The notes: generated by a model not told the origin, from the sequence alone. A stretch of DNA of 64,000 nucleotides from Deltaproteobacteria bacterium (GCA_019308905.1 JAFDHF010000006.1:1-64000), one strand, 5' to 3'. Positions 7,601-16,413 are shown, counted from the stretch's first letter. Numbers and translations: made by a program.

Positions 7601-7710
7601 ACGTTCGAGCTGTTCGGATTGTTCAGGAAGAAACTACGACTTCCTCAGCCAAACGATTCGAACGATTTCGGCAAAGACGAGCGGCCCAACAGCTCGAACA
7701 ATTCGAACGC
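7601..7710. repeat. GTTCGAAC-rich palindromic element between convergent genes
   Basis: ACGTTCGAGCTGTTCGGATT and the next four bases (7601-7624) are mirrored by 7688-7710 with few mismatches. Inside lies a perfect hairpin AGGAAG/CTTCCT (7625-7630 with 7640-7645) and a central ATTCGAAC-type stretch. The element fills almost the whole gap between a permease and a convergent aldolase gene, so it may end transcription from both sides. The repeated TTCGAAC words suggest a dispersed palindromic family. Confidence 0.5.
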
Positions 7711-7715
7711 TCCGT

Positions 7716-8507
7716 TCAGTAACGGGAACCCTCGCCGGCCCCCTCAAGGCCGACCTCTCTCAGCGCATTCCTGGCAGCGCTGACGAGAAAGCGCAGGTCG
7801 CTTGCAATGGCGAGGAAGCGCCACCCCTGATCGAGGCGCCGCTTTGCCTGTTCCGGGGTGAGGGTGTGGATGCCCGGTGAGACCCCATGGGTAGCCGCTG
7901 TCTCCCGCAAGTGACGGAGGGCATCGACGAACTCCCGATCATCCGAGTCCATGACAGGGGTCTTGCCCATGGACTGCAGTAGGTCATTGGGGCCGACAAA
8001 GATCGCATCGACCCCCTCGACGGAACAGATCTCCTCGGCATTGCAGACCGAGTCGATGTGCTCTGTCTGGACCGCCACGAATATCTCGCCGCTCGCCTGG
8101 GCATAGTACTCTTCCGGGTTGACCCCGAAGTTGAGGCAGTGGAGGCTCCCGCCCACGCTCCTGTTGCCGGCCGGGTGGTAGCGCGTCGCAGCCACCGCGG
8201 CCGCGGCCTCTTCGGCCGTCTTCACCATGGGCACCACGATTCCAAAGGCGCCGTTGTCGAGTGCCCTTTTGATGTTCTCGTGGGAATTGGAGGGGATCCG
8301 GGCCAGGGGAACGCACCCGGCATCGGCTATCATCGCAAACATCCATGCCGCGGTCTCCCAATTGACAGAGCTGTGCTCCATGTCGACGGTAAGCCACCTG
8401 AAGCCCGCCCGCGCCATGAAGCGAGCACTGATGGGACTGCAAAGGGTCAACCAACTGCCGATCTGTGACTGGCCCTCCCTGAGTGCGGCTTTCAGGGGAT
8501 TTTTCAC
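7716..8507 (-). CDS. HpcH/HpaI family 2-oxo-acid aldolase
   Basis: 263 residues, class II (metal-dependent) pyruvate aldolase of the HpcH/HpaI (RhmA, GarL) family, which cleaves 2-keto-3-deoxy sugar acids or related compounds to pyruvate and an aldehyde. Blocks seen: GSWLTLCSP near residue 17, TVDMEHS (40-46), ALDNGAFGIVVPMV, VAVQTEH and GPNDLLQSMG; the last carries the family's acidic metal-binding context. It lies 28 bases downstream of a zinc alcohol dehydrogenase on the same strand, so the two are probably an operon, and next to the sugar importer. Together they suggest sugar-acid or aromatic catabolism. Confidence 0.85.
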   Translation of the reverse strand: MKNPLKAALREGQSQIGSWLTLCSPISARFMARAGFRWLTVDMEHSSVNWETAAWMFAMIADAGCVPLARIPSNSHENIKRALDNGAFGIVVPMVKTAEEAAAAVAATRYHPAGNRSVGGSLHCLNFGVNPEEYYAQASGEIFVAVQTEHIDSVCNAEEICSVEGVDAIFVGPNDLLQSMGKTPVMDSDDREFVDALRHLRETAATHGVSPGIHTLTPEQAKRRLDQGWRFLAIASDLRFLVSAARNALREVGLEGAGEGSRY

Positions 8508-8535
8508 GGGCGGCCTCCCTTCTTTCCCCGGATCC

Positions 8536-9534
8536 TCACCATTCCATGATCACCTTCATGGTGTCGGAGCCCGAAGTGTCTGCGAGCCTCATGGCCTCTT
8601 CGATCCGGTCCATCTTGAACCTGTGGGTGACGAGGCGCCTCACCTTGTCCTGGTTCTTCCCGTAGAACTCAACCACTTGGGGGAAGATTCCCGCACTGTT
8701 CCGAGAAGCCACGAGCTCGAGTTCCCTCCTTAGAAAGTGATCGGGCCTCCACCTGGGAGACTCCGCTGTCCAACCAAGAAAAACCATGCGGCCGGCCGCA
8801 GAGAGGACTTGAAGCCCCAACTCCAGGGTCTCCGGGCTTCCGGCGGCCTCGATCACCACGGTGGGGTTCGAGCCGAAGAGGCGGACGACCTCCTTTTCGA
8901 CATCCCCCTCTGCACGGAGGCAGAAGTCGATCCCCATCTCCCTCAAAATACCGAGGCGGGACTCGACAGTATCGAGGGCGGCGACCCTGGCCCCTCTCTC
9001 CTTGGCAACAAGAGCCGCGCAAGACCCGACAGGCCCTGCCCCGATGACCAGGACATCGTCTCCCTGCCTCACCCTTCCGCGGTCACAGGCATGGTATCCG
9101 ATGCTCAGGGTCTCTACAAGGGGCGCACAGGAAGGGTCTGCTCCAGGGGCCAGCCGGTAGAGGAGCCTGCCCGGCAGGACGATCTCCTCTGCCATCCCTC
9201 CGTCGACATGGACCCCCAAGACCTTGAGGTTTTCACAGCAGTTGTACCGGCCTATCCGACAGGGATAGCAATGGCCGCACGGCAAGAGGGGTTCGACGAC
9301 GACCGTCTCACCCGGAGAGAATCCCTCTCCGGATTCGATCACCTCCCAGCACAACTCGTGGCCGGGAACGACGGGATACTTCGCCAGCAGATTCGATCCT
9401 CGATAGGTGTGGACGTCACTCCCGCAGATACCCACGTAGCGGACCCTGAGCAGGGCCTGGTCTCCCTCTCTTTCAGGTTCAGGCACATCTTCTAGCAATA
9501 CTCTGCGCGGTTCCGGGATGACGACTCTCCGCAC
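8536..9534 (-). CDS. Zinc-dependent alcohol (polyol) dehydrogenase
   Basis: 332-residue medium-chain dehydrogenase of the sorbitol/threonine dehydrogenase type. Catalytic zinc region GICGSDVHTY, PGHE, the structural-zinc cysteines in CGHCYPCRIGRYNCC, and the nucleotide-binding GAGPVGSCAAL are all present. The GTG at 9534 is chosen because AGAGGAGG lies six bases before it and the conserved N-terminus RRVVIPEPRRV begins there; the longer frame to 9654 has no such support. It would oxidise a sugar alcohol or hydroxy acid with NAD(P). It is probably co-transcribed with the aldolase downstream. Confidence 0.85.
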   Translation of the reverse strand: MRRVVIPEPRRVLLEDVPEPEREGDQALLRVRYVGICGSDVHTYRGSNLLAKYPVVPGHELCWEVIESGEGFSPGETVVVEPLLPCGHCYPCRIGRYNCCENLKVLGVHVDGGMAEEIVLPGRLLYRLAPGADPSCAPLVETLSIGYHACDRGRVRQGDDVLVIGAGPVGSCAALVAKERGARVAALDTVESRLGILREMGIDFCLRAEGDVEKEVVRLFGSNPTVVIEAAGSPETLELGLQVLSAAGRMVFLGWTAESPRWRPDHFLRRELELVASRNSAGIFPQVVEFYGKNQDKVRRLVTHRFKMDRIEEAMRLADTSGSDTMKVIMEW

Positions 9535-9644
9535 AAGAAACCTCCTCTTCCCTCTCGAACCGTGGTCCCCGGTTCTCCCGGGAACTCGACAATGTTCAGG
9601 CCCCGCCGCTTCTGCACCGACTCTCTTTGACAGCCGACTCCCTA

Positions 9645-9674
9645 TCTCTAGCACGGCAGCTCAGAGCCTGTCAA
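9645..9674 (-). promoter_or_regulatory. Candidate promoter of dehydrogenase-aldolase pair
   Basis: On the minus strand: TTGACA (9669-9674), 18-base spacer, TAGAGA (9645-9650). The -35 is perfect, the -10 matches 4 of 6. The leader would be about 105 bases. The rest of the 9535-9820 gap shows nothing recognisable. Confidence 0.4.
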
Positions 9675-9820
9675 CATCCGGAAATCTCAGCCCCCCTTGC
9701 CCGGGGAAATTCGTTTTCCCCGCGCCGCCTCTGCGGGTCGCCGGTACATCCTCCGGGCGTGAAGGGAACCGGGGAAACCAGGGCACGGAAAAGCGAACCT
9801 CTGCCTGCCAGACCACCGCC

Positions 9821-10690
9821 TCACCTCCTCCACTGCACCAGACTGACCCCGGCCATGACCGTTATCATCCCGCCAATCTGTATGGTGGTGAGGCGCTCAC
9901 CCAGCATCAATGCGGCCAGGCCGAAGGTCCCTATGGGCGAGAGATTGAGGATGACGTGGAGTTCAAATGCGGCCAGGACCCTGAGGGAACGGTAGAACAA
10001 CAGATAGGCAACCACCGTGTTGACGACCGCAAGCCAGAGAACGACGGCGATTCCCGGCAGAGAGAGGGTGAAAGCCCCTTCTCCGAGGAGGCCTATCAGG
10101 AGGAGGATACCCCCGCCGAAACCCAGGGGGATGGCGGTCATCTGGGTGATGCTTACATCCCCTTGTCTGGCCAGTCTCCTGCTGAAAACACCGTAGAAGG
10201 AGAAGGCAAGGACCCCCATCGATACGACACCCACGGCGAGGGGCTCCCTGGCACTGAGGCCGCGGTAAAAGAAGACACCGCTTCCCGCCAGGGCGACGAG
10301 GAAGCCCGCAACCTGCCACGGGTTCGGCTTTTCCTTGAGCCATACGATACCGAGGAGAACCACGGGAAGGGGGAGAAGGCTGAAAAGAAAAGATCCGGTG
10401 ACAGCGGGAAGATACCTCAGGCCCCAGAAAAGGGCGCCGTTGCCTATGGTGTAGGCGCACAGGCCCATTACGAAAAGGATGATCCACTGATCCCGGGCCA
10501 GGGGGCGCTTCAGGTCCCCCCGGTAGGCCATGATGGGGAGAAGGAGGAGGAAGGCCGTGAAGTAACGCATGCCCGCAAGAGTTATGGGCTTCAGGTAGGC
10601 AAGCCCCATCTTGATGAAGACAAAGGAAGAGGCCCAGATGACCGTTGTGAGCACCCCTTCGGTGAGGGCCAGGGAGCGGCTCGATCTCAA
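9821..10690 (-). CDS. EamA/DMT family transporter
   Basis: 289 residues with about ten predicted membrane helices in two EamA repeats, the usual length and layout of drug/metabolite exporters (RhaT/YdcZ-like superfamily). Recognisable parts are the N-terminal TVIWASSFVFIKMGL, the half-repeat boundary WLKEKPNPWQVAG and the C-terminal LMLGERLTTIQIGGM with the family glutamate. It acts in the inner membrane; the substrate is unknown. It is a single gene, read from its own start at 10690, with 160 bases to the next gene upstream. Confidence 0.85.
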   Translation of the reverse strand: MRSSRSLALTEGVLTTVIWASSFVFIKMGLAYLKPITLAGMRYFTAFLLLLPIMAYRGDLKRPLARDQWIILFVMGLCAYTIGNGALFWGLRYLPAVTGSFLFSLLPLPVVLLGIVWLKEKPNPWQVAGFLVALAGSGVFFYRGLSAREPLAVGVVSMGVLAFSFYGVFSRRLARQGDVSITQMTAIPLGFGGGILLLIGLLGEGAFTLSLPGIAVVLWLAVVNTVVAYLLFYRSLRVLAAFELHVILNLSPIGTFGLAALMLGERLTTIQIGGMITVMAGVSLVQWRR

Positions 10691-10851
10691 AGGACAAACC
10701 TCCCCTCTCCTGACTGGGGTCCCTGCCGGGCCGGGTCCTCAGCCCCGGCATGTCTCATCCCCTCGCGGAGATCGCGTCTTGAGTCTTCATGAAACGAGCG
10801 GGCCTGCTAGACCGGGGGGAGAGGCGGATTCCGCGATCCCCGCATCCCTTT

Positions 10852-12132
10852 CTATGCCTCTGTCTGGCGGGCCATACGTGCTCCCTCCTCCGGCCTCACC
10901 TTCAAGAGCAGGAGCCCTCCACCGATGAAGAACACGATCAGCGAGACGACGCTGAGGCGGCTGGTGCCCGTAATCTGGCCCACTATCCCGAAGATGAGAG
11001 GGCCGAGGATGCCGGCGAATTTTGAGCTCACATCATAGAATCCAAAAAACTCCGCAGTCCTGAACCGCGGAATCATACTCCCAAAAAGGGATCGACTCAG
11101 AGCCTGGGTGCCTCCTTGTACGGTTCCCACCAGGAAAGCGAGGATCCAAAAATGAAGGGCCGTCTTCAGGAAGTAGCCGCCGATGGCGATACCCGTGTAG
11201 ACCACAAGGCCCAGCAGAATCGAGTTCTTGGCGCCAAGACGCCTTGCCAGAAGCCCGTAGAGGATCGAACAGGGAAACCCGATAAACTGAACCGCCAGGA
11301 TCGCCCCGATGAGAGTGGATTGCCCTATGTTCACCTCTGCGCCGAAAATCACCGCCATGACGATGATAGTCCCTATCCCATCATTGTAAAGCCAGAAAGC
11401 GATGAGAAACTTGAACGCCTCTCTGAAGCGCCTGATCTCCCTCAAGGTGGAGGCGAGCCTCTGGAAACCCGCCCGGAGGGGACTGTCGCTCTCGCCCTCT
11501 ATTCGGCGAGCCGGGGGCTCTCCCACGTTCTTGAACAGAGGGATGGAGAAGAGAGCCCACCAGAGGGCTACAGAGAGAAATGAGAGACGGGACCCCCATG
11601 CCGCACCGGGGAGCCCGAAGAGCGCCGGCTTCATGATTGCGAGCAGGTTGAGCAGGAGAAGCAGTCCCCCGCCGAGATAGCCGAAAGCATACCCGTATGC
11701 CGAAACCTGATCGATCCGATCCTCGTCCGCCACATGGGGTAGAAGGGCATCATAGAAGATGTTCCCCCCTGCAAATCCGATACGCCCGAAGATGTAAAGG
11801 AGGGAGGCCATCAACCAGTCGCCTGTCCCGATCAGAACCATGAGCCCGGTCGAAAGAATCCCCAGAGACGCAAAAGTCGCCAAGTACTTCTTCCGCGCCC
11901 CACCGTGATCGGCCATGGCACCGAGAATAGGAGCGAGAACGGCCACGGTGAACATGGCGATCGTGTTCGTGTAACCCCAGTAGCTGCTGGCAGTTGTTCT
12001 GCCCAGGCCGACTCCTGCAACAGAGCTGTAGTATGCCGGAAGGACCGCGGCCATGATCGTGGTGGCAAAGGCCGAGTTGGCCCAGTCGTACATGCACCAG
12101 CTCCAGACGGCCCGTCCTCTCTCTCCTTTCAT
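10852..12132 (-). CDS. MFS transporter, UMF1 (Atg22-like) type
   Basis: 426 residues and about twelve membrane helices. The N-terminal signature WSWCMYDWANSAFATTI is characteristic of the bacterial UMF1/Atg22-like branch of the major facilitator superfamily. Further blocks are LGAMADHGGARKKYL (the MFS loop 2-3 motif) and GGTQALSRSLFG. The ATG at 12130-12132 fits the conserved N-terminus and has GGAG about ten bases upstream; a longer frame to 12303 adds unconserved sequence. The substrate is unknown; amino acids or other small solutes are suspected for the family. Confidence 0.85.
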   Translation of the reverse strand: MKGERGRAVWSWCMYDWANSAFATTIMAAVLPAYYSSVAGVGLGRTTASSYWGYTNTIAMFTVAVLAPILGAMADHGGARKKYLATFASLGILSTGLMVLIGTGDWLMASLLYIFGRIGFAGGNIFYDALLPHVADEDRIDQVSAYGYAFGYLGGGLLLLLNLLAIMKPALFGLPGAAWGSRLSFLSVALWWALFSIPLFKNVGEPPARRIEGESDSPLRAGFQRLASTLREIRRFREAFKFLIAFWLYNDGIGTIIVMAVIFGAEVNIGQSTLIGAILAVQFIGFPCSILYGLLARRLGAKNSILLGLVVYTGIAIGGYFLKTALHFWILAFLVGTVQGGTQALSRSLFGSMIPRFRTAEFFGFYDVSSKFAGILGPLIFGIVGQITGTSRLSVVSLIVFFIGGGLLLLKVRPEEGARMARQTEA

Positions 12133-12444
12133 CCGGTCCTGCTCCTGTCTGGACAAGGAATAGGATGCTCCCCCTCCTCTATACCACAGATTTCCTGAAT
12201 CCCCAAGGAGATTGTTCGAACTCTGGGAAACTCCCCCTTTCTCACCGGCCAGCCGGTGCATGCCATGGGACTGCTCTATTTCTCGAAGGGCGTCTTGACA
12301 CAACCAACCCGTTCTTTTTAGACTCTCCCATAGAAAGGACGGCTCGGCCGTGTTTCAGTTTCGAGGGCACGGCCGGCGGTAACCGCTTCCCGGGCCGTGC
12401 AACCGTACGGAGAAAACAAGCCTGTGCGATCCAGATCGTCACGT
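12133..12444. other. Divergent intergenic region, 312 bases
   Basis: Lies between the MFS gene and the phospholipase D-like gene. Apart from the plus-strand promoter at 12295-12324 no gene or RNA is recognised. Confidence 0.5.
12295..12324 (+). promoter_or_regulatory. Promoter of the phospholipase D-like gene
   Basis: TTGACA (12295-12300), 18-base spacer, TAGACT (12319-12324). The -35 is perfect; the -10 keeps the first two and the last bases. The leader is about 115 bases. Confidence 0.5.
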
Positions 12445-13806
12445 ATGCGCCTGTCGAAGGCCGCCCTCCTGGTAGTCCTGATCTCGGCGTTGTTGAGTAG
12501 TCTGCCCGGATGCACCTCTTTGTCGTTCCGCCCCAAGAACGCTCTAAGGACCCTCTTTCATGTCTCACCGAGGCCGGATTCCGCCTCGAGGGAACGGATC
12601 GAGGGCTCCATGGACAGGGTCACAGCCACCCGGCTCACCCACGGGAACCTTGTGGAATTGCTTACCAACGGCCACGGAGCGTTTCCAGAGATGCTTTCTG
12701 CCATTCATGGGGCCCGGCAGCGCGTCTCTTTGGAGACGTTTATCCTGCGGCTGGACGAGACGGGAAAGCAGTTCCTTGATGCCCTTATCGACGCTGCCAG
12801 GCGCGGAGTGGAGGTTCGCCTCCTCATCGACTCAATCGGCAGCCTCTCGGTCAATCACGGGAATCTGGCGGGGCTGCTTCGGGCGGGCGGCGAGGTACGC
12901 TTCTTCAACCCGTTCACGAGCTGGACAATCGCCCGCATCAACAATCGCGACCACCGCAAGATCCTCGTCGTAGACGGCTGGGTAGCCTTCATGGGCGGGC
13001 AGAACCTGGCAGACAACTACGACGGCGACGGTTTTTCCGGGTTCCGCGACACGGCCGTACGCGTGGAAGGACCTGCCGCTCTCGAAGCCGAAAGAATCTT
13101 CGCCCAGTCCTGGCAGCAGGGCGGCTGGGGATGGTTCGGGAAGGACCTGCCCATTGTAGGGGCAGGCTTGATCAAACGTGGCATGGACACCCCCTTCAGG
13201 CTGCTGGGACTGGGAAATGACTTCAAGCCGCCGGTATCTCGGCAAGCCACCAGCGGAGGAGTGGGAGTTCGGGCAGTGTCGTCCTCACCGGATTGGATGG
13301 CCAGCCGGCTCCTCGACATGTACCTCCTCGCCATCAACAGCGCGCGGGAGCGAATCTATATCACCAACAGCTATTTCGTCCCGCCGGCTATCCTGGTAAG
13401 GGCTCTGATCGAGGCGGCTGACCGGGGTGTGGACGTCCGCCTCCTGCTGCCGGACAAACCCGACAAACCAGTCATCGGCGAGTTGAGCAGGGCCGCCTGG
13501 GGCCCGTTGCTCGGCCACGGGGTCAGAATCTACGAGTGGCACCATTCCATGCTTCACGCCAAGACCATTGTTGTAGACGGCGAGTGGTCCTCCGTGGGAA
13601 GTTGCAATCTCAACAGCCGGGGGTTCTTTCTCAACTACGAGGCCAACTTCGCAATAACCGACCGGGCCTTTGGCGCCGCAATGGAGCGGCAGTTCCTGAA
13701 GGACATCGAACAGGCCGAGGAGATCACCTTCAGACGGTGGCAACGCCGGTCACTCTTCGAGAAGATCAAGGAAAAGCTCTTCTTAGTCTTGAAGGGGCAG
13801 TTCTGA
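12445..13806 (+). CDS. Phospholipase D/cardiolipin synthase-like lipoprotein
   Basis: 453 residues. The N-terminus MRLSKAALLVVLISAL leads to the lipobox SLPGC (Cys23), so it is a predicted lipoprotein. Two phospholipase D domains follow, each with an HKD motif: HRKILVVDG at about 170 and HAKTIVVDG at about 370, each with a following asparagine block (GGQN, GSCN). This is the layout of bacterial cardiolipin synthases (ClsC-like), which join phosphatidyl groups by a two-histidine mechanism. Start choice is uncertain: GTG at 12397 or 12424 are alternatives, but the signal peptide fits 12445. It opens an envelope gene cluster. Confidence 0.8.
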   Translation: MRLSKAALLVVLISALLSSLPGCTSLSFRPKNALRTLFHVSPRPDSASRERIEGSMDRVTATRLTHGNLVELLTNGHGAFPEMLSAIHGARQRVSLETFILRLDETGKQFLDALIDAARRGVEVRLLIDSIGSLSVNHGNLAGLLRAGGEVRFFNPFTSWTIARINNRDHRKILVVDGWVAFMGGQNLADNYDGDGFSGFRDTAVRVEGPAALEAERIFAQSWQQGGWGWFGKDLPIVGAGLIKRGMDTPFRLLGLGNDFKPPVSRQATSGGVGVRAVSSSPDWMASRLLDMYLLAINSARERIYITNSYFVPPAILVRALIEAADRGVDVRLLLPDKPDKPVIGELSRAAWGPLLGHGVRIYEWHHSMLHAKTIVVDGEWSSVGSCNLNSRGFFLNYEANFAITDRAFGAAMERQFLKDIEQAEEITFRRWQRRSLFEKIKEKLFLVLKGQF

Positions 13807-13919
13807 GGCTCACCTGTCTCATTCTTCCCATGCGTTCCAGAGCTCCTTCGGGTTGAAGCCTGCCGGGCGGTCCAAACCCCTCCCGACTGCTCCGGGCTCG
13901 GTCGTCAAAGGACCCCCAT

Positions 13920-15386
13920 CTAACGGTCGAGCTTGACGAAGACCCACCTCCTGTGGTCGATCTGGAAGCTTCTTGTGATTTCCAGACCTCTGACGCCCTC
14001 GACAGATCCTGCCCTTGAAAGAGCCAGCCTGTGCCTGGATCCGAGAAACCCCATCAATTCTTCTGCATCACGGATTACCGGAACCTTCTTTTTCATATAG
14101 AATACGGCTGCTCCGCGGATCCTTTCCGACGGTTTGTAGAGAGCGACTTCCTTCCCCCCATTGTCGATCTTCCTGTAGTATTCAAAGAGTGGTTCATATG
14201 ATTCTTTCCTGTTCCTCATCGGAAGGACCACGGTATCGGCGACCAGAAACCCCACCAGCAGCAGCAAGGCTGCCGTTTGGCATAGCCTCAACACTCGAAA
14301 TCCCGTCGATCCTCTCCTCTCTTCGATAATGCTTCCTGTCGCTGCAGCCACGAAAAGAGCCGCTGCCGGATACAGGGGTAGAAGATAGAGAGGCCTCTTC
14401 CCCGAGGCAGCGGAGAGGAGGACAAAGGGAGGGACGAGCCAGCACAGCATGAAAAGAGAGTTACTATCCCCTTTTCTTATTCTTTTGTAATGATACACAA
14501 GACCCAAAGGAACGAGGATCGTCCACGGCAGAAACTGGGCTGGAAATTTCGGCAGATAGAAGTAGAACGGCGCCTTGTGACCGGGATGTTCGCCCGTAAA
14601 CCGGCCGAAATTGTTCAACCAGACCACATCATAGACCGCGCCCCATCCCTGTTTCTTGTACAGGAGCAAGACCCATATTCCGGCCGGAACGAGACACAGC
14701 ACCGAGCCGATAAGCAGAACCGCCCAGGATTTGACACAGAATTCCCTGTTCACCACCACCCTGGAAGTCAACCAGAACAAGAGGGCTGAGGCAGGCACGA
14801 CAAGGCCTATCAACCCCTTGGTCATTACGGCACATGACAGGAAAAACACGAACCCCCCGCTCCACAAAAACCCTGCCTCCACTCTCTCCTTTTCCCGGAA
14901 CCGGACGGCGGCATTGTAGAAACACAGCATGGCCCCCAGTACGGAGAAACAGAGCAACATATCGAGGATGCACCTCCGCCCGATGGCCCAGTATTCTCCG
15001 GAGGTGGCCAGCATCATTCCCGAGAGAAACGCCGACATGGGTGGGAACCCCATGTTCCGGCACAGGAAAAAGATGAGGATCACTCCGCCGATGGCCGCCA
15101 GAGCCGAGGGGAGCCTGGCGGCATACGTGTTCTCGCCCAACAGATGGAAGCTCGCCGCACTTATCCAGAAGTAGAGGGGGGGTTTTTCCAGAAAAGGCTC
15201 ACCGTTGAGCCTCGGAACGAGAATCTCGCCTGATCTTGCCATCTCGGCCCCGATTCCGGCAACCCTCGGTTCATCCGAACCCCAGAGATCCCGCCGGCCG
15301 AGACCGACCAGGAACAACAAGACCGCAAAAACGGCAAGGGACAAGAAATATGCCCTGGCTGTGGCCCGATAGTCCTCGACGTCCAT
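13920..15386 (-). CDS. GT39 family (ArnT-like) glycosyltransferase
   Basis: 488 residues with about twelve membrane helices and the GT39/ArnT N-terminal signature: LWGSDEPRVAGIGAEM with the acidic pair in the first periplasmic loop, followed by VPRLNGEPFLEKPPL and WISAASF. Such enzymes take a sugar from a polyprenyl-phosphate carrier and add it to lipid A or protein on the periplasmic side. The promoter at 15398-15426 puts the transcription start about five bases before the ATG at 15386, so the mRNA would be almost leaderless; a TTG at 15410 lies upstream of that start and is therefore rejected. Confidence 0.8.
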   Translation of the reverse strand: MDVEDYRATARAYFLSLAVFAVLLFLVGLGRRDLWGSDEPRVAGIGAEMARSGEILVPRLNGEPFLEKPPLYFWISAASFHLLGENTYAARLPSALAAIGGVILIFFLCRNMGFPPMSAFLSGMMLATSGEYWAIGRRCILDMLLCFSVLGAMLCFYNAAVRFREKERVEAGFLWSGGFVFFLSCAVMTKGLIGLVVPASALLFWLTSRVVVNREFCVKSWAVLLIGSVLCLVPAGIWVLLLYKKQGWGAVYDVVWLNNFGRFTGEHPGHKAPFYFYLPKFPAQFLPWTILVPLGLVYHYKRIRKGDSNSLFMLCWLVPPFVLLSAASGKRPLYLLPLYPAAALFVAAATGSIIEERRGSTGFRVLRLCQTAALLLLVGFLVADTVVLPMRNRKESYEPLFEYYRKIDNGGKEVALYKPSERIRGAAVFYMKKKVPVIRDAEELMGFLGSRHRLALSRAGSVEGVRGLEITRSFQIDHRRWVFVKLDR

Positions 15387-15397
15387 GATGTCGAGGT

Positions 15398-15426
15398 AGT
15401 ATAGGGACAAAACCCCTCTCTGTCAA
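15398..15426 (-). promoter_or_regulatory. Consensus-like sigma-70 promoter of GT39 gene
   Basis: On the minus strand: TTGACA (15421-15426), 17-base spacer, TATACT (15398-15403). This matches 11 of 12 consensus bases at the ideal spacing. Start of transcription about 15391. Confidence 0.8.
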
Positions 15427-15487
15427 TCAAAGGGATAAGACGGTTTGTTCAAACGATGGCCATGTCATGGTTCCAGGCTTTTTCGTC

Positions 15488-15516
15488 TTGACACACGATG
15501 TGGTTTCTCTTATACT
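15488..15516 (+). promoter_or_regulatory. Consensus-like sigma-70 promoter upstream of PagL-like gene
   Basis: TTGACA (15488-15493), 17-base spacer, TATACT (15511-15516), identical in both hexamers to the divergent promoter at 15398. Start of transcription about 15523. Confidence 0.8.
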
Positions 15517-15528
15517 TGCTCGATTCAA

Positions 15529-15595
15529 AAGGAAGTTCCTATCGCTTTTTCCTCTTTCTTCCAGGGAAGGAAGTCGTTCCTGCCTCAGCCGAGGA
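15529..15595 (+). other. Hairpin-forming leader segment
   Basis: Just after the plus promoter come AGGAA-G-TTCCT and then AGGAA-GTCG-TTCCT inside a longer GGGAAGGAAGTCGTTCCTGCC fold. The same stem word is used twice about 35 bases apart. It could be a structured 5' leader or the start of a small RNA; no riboswitch family is recognised. Confidence 0.3.
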
Positions 15596-15605
15596 AGAAA
15601 ACCAT

Positions 15606-15665
15606 ATGGCATTTTCTCCTTTACATCGACGGCACCGGGAACTGGAAGCGAAATGGAATCCATGA
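15606..15665 (+). CDS. Possible 19-residue leader peptide
   Basis: ATG at 15606 to TGA at 15663-15665, with AGGAAG eight to nine bases upstream. The peptide (MAFSPLHRRHRELEAKWNP) is not recognised. It lies in the long transcript leader of the PagL-like gene. It may well be chance; it is listed because the leader is unusually long and nothing else explains it. Confidence 0.2.
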   Translation: MAFSPLHRRHRELEAKWNP

Positions 15666-15810
15666 CCGAGCTTGTGTAGCGACGGTATAGCTTGCCATCG
15701 GCTGAATCGATTGCGGTCTTTGTCGAGCTTCACAACCGGCGCGGAGCGGCTTGAAGAGCAGTCCAGCCAGTAGATCAAACCACTGCTCAGTGGACAGACG
15801 GACCGAAAGA

Positions 15811-16413
15811 TTGAGCAAAAAGAGATTCTTCCCCCACGCCCTCGCCATCCTTCTGCTCCTGCTCTGTTTCTGTGGAAGCGGGATGGCCGGGGACGACCAA
15901 CCGAAAAGGGAGAACTGGGCGGTCACCCTGTACGTGACAAAGCTCAACAGCGGCACCCTCAAGGATACCTTCTTGCTGCAGGCGGAGTACCTGGATTCCT
16001 ACCTCGTGGATGCCGCCCTCTCCAGGAGGATATACACATACAAGCGTTATCTTGATTTCGAAGTTGAGGCAAACGTGGCGAAGCATTTCGGTGAACAGCA
16101 TCAGTGGGAGCTAAACGGGCTCATCACGGTCCGCTGGCTTCTCTTTCCCTGGAACAAGTATCTCAACACAACGGTGGCAATAGGGCAGGGTCTCTCCTAT
16201 GCCACCGAAATCCCGGACCTCGAGGCACAGCTCCACGAAGAGACGTCTCAGTTGCTCGTCTTCAGTATGTATGAACTCACCCTGGCCCTGCCGAAACTCC
16301 CCCGCTGGGTTCTGGTAACTCGGATTCATCACCGCTCCGGATTCGCGGGCTTTTTCGGCGGAGTTCACGGGGCCTCCAACTCTGTCGGCATCGGGCTCCG
16401 CTACAGGTTTTGA
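15811..16413 (+). CDS. Outer-membrane beta-barrel protein, PagL (lipid A deacylase)-like
   Basis: About 200 residues. A signal peptide (KKRFFPHALAILLLLLCFC, cut near GMAG/DD) is followed by alternating strands and ends GIGLRYRF, with a C-terminal aromatic residue typical of outer-membrane barrels. Near the end HHRSGFAGFFGG resembles the His-x-Ser region of PagL-type lipid A 3-O-deacylases, and FEVEANVAKHFGEQHQWE matches the family's strand pattern. The start is uncertain: TTG at 15811 precedes the signal peptide but the ribosome-binding site is weak; TTG 15751 and GTG 15790 are alternatives. Its neighbours (DUF368, ArnT-like enzymes) support an envelope-lipid role. Confidence 0.55.
   Translation: MSKKRFFPHALAILLLLLCFCGSGMAGDDQPKRENWAVTLYVTKLNSGTLKDTFLLQAEYLDSYLVDAALSRRIYTYKRYLDFEVEANVAKHFGEQHQWELNGLITVRWLLFPWNKYLNTTVAIGQGLSYATEIPDLEAQLHEETSQLLVFSMYELTLALPKLPRWVLVTRIHHRSGFAGFFGGVHGASNSVGIGLRYRF

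Larger units (their letters stand above)
15387..15810. other. Divergent intergenic region with two strong promoters, 424 bases
   Basis: Two TTGACA-N17-TATACT promoters face away from each other at 15398-15426 (minus) and 15488-15516 (plus). The plus-strand transcript would carry a leader of nearly 290 bases before the PagL-like gene, with hairpins and a possible 19-codon frame. Confidence 0.7.
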
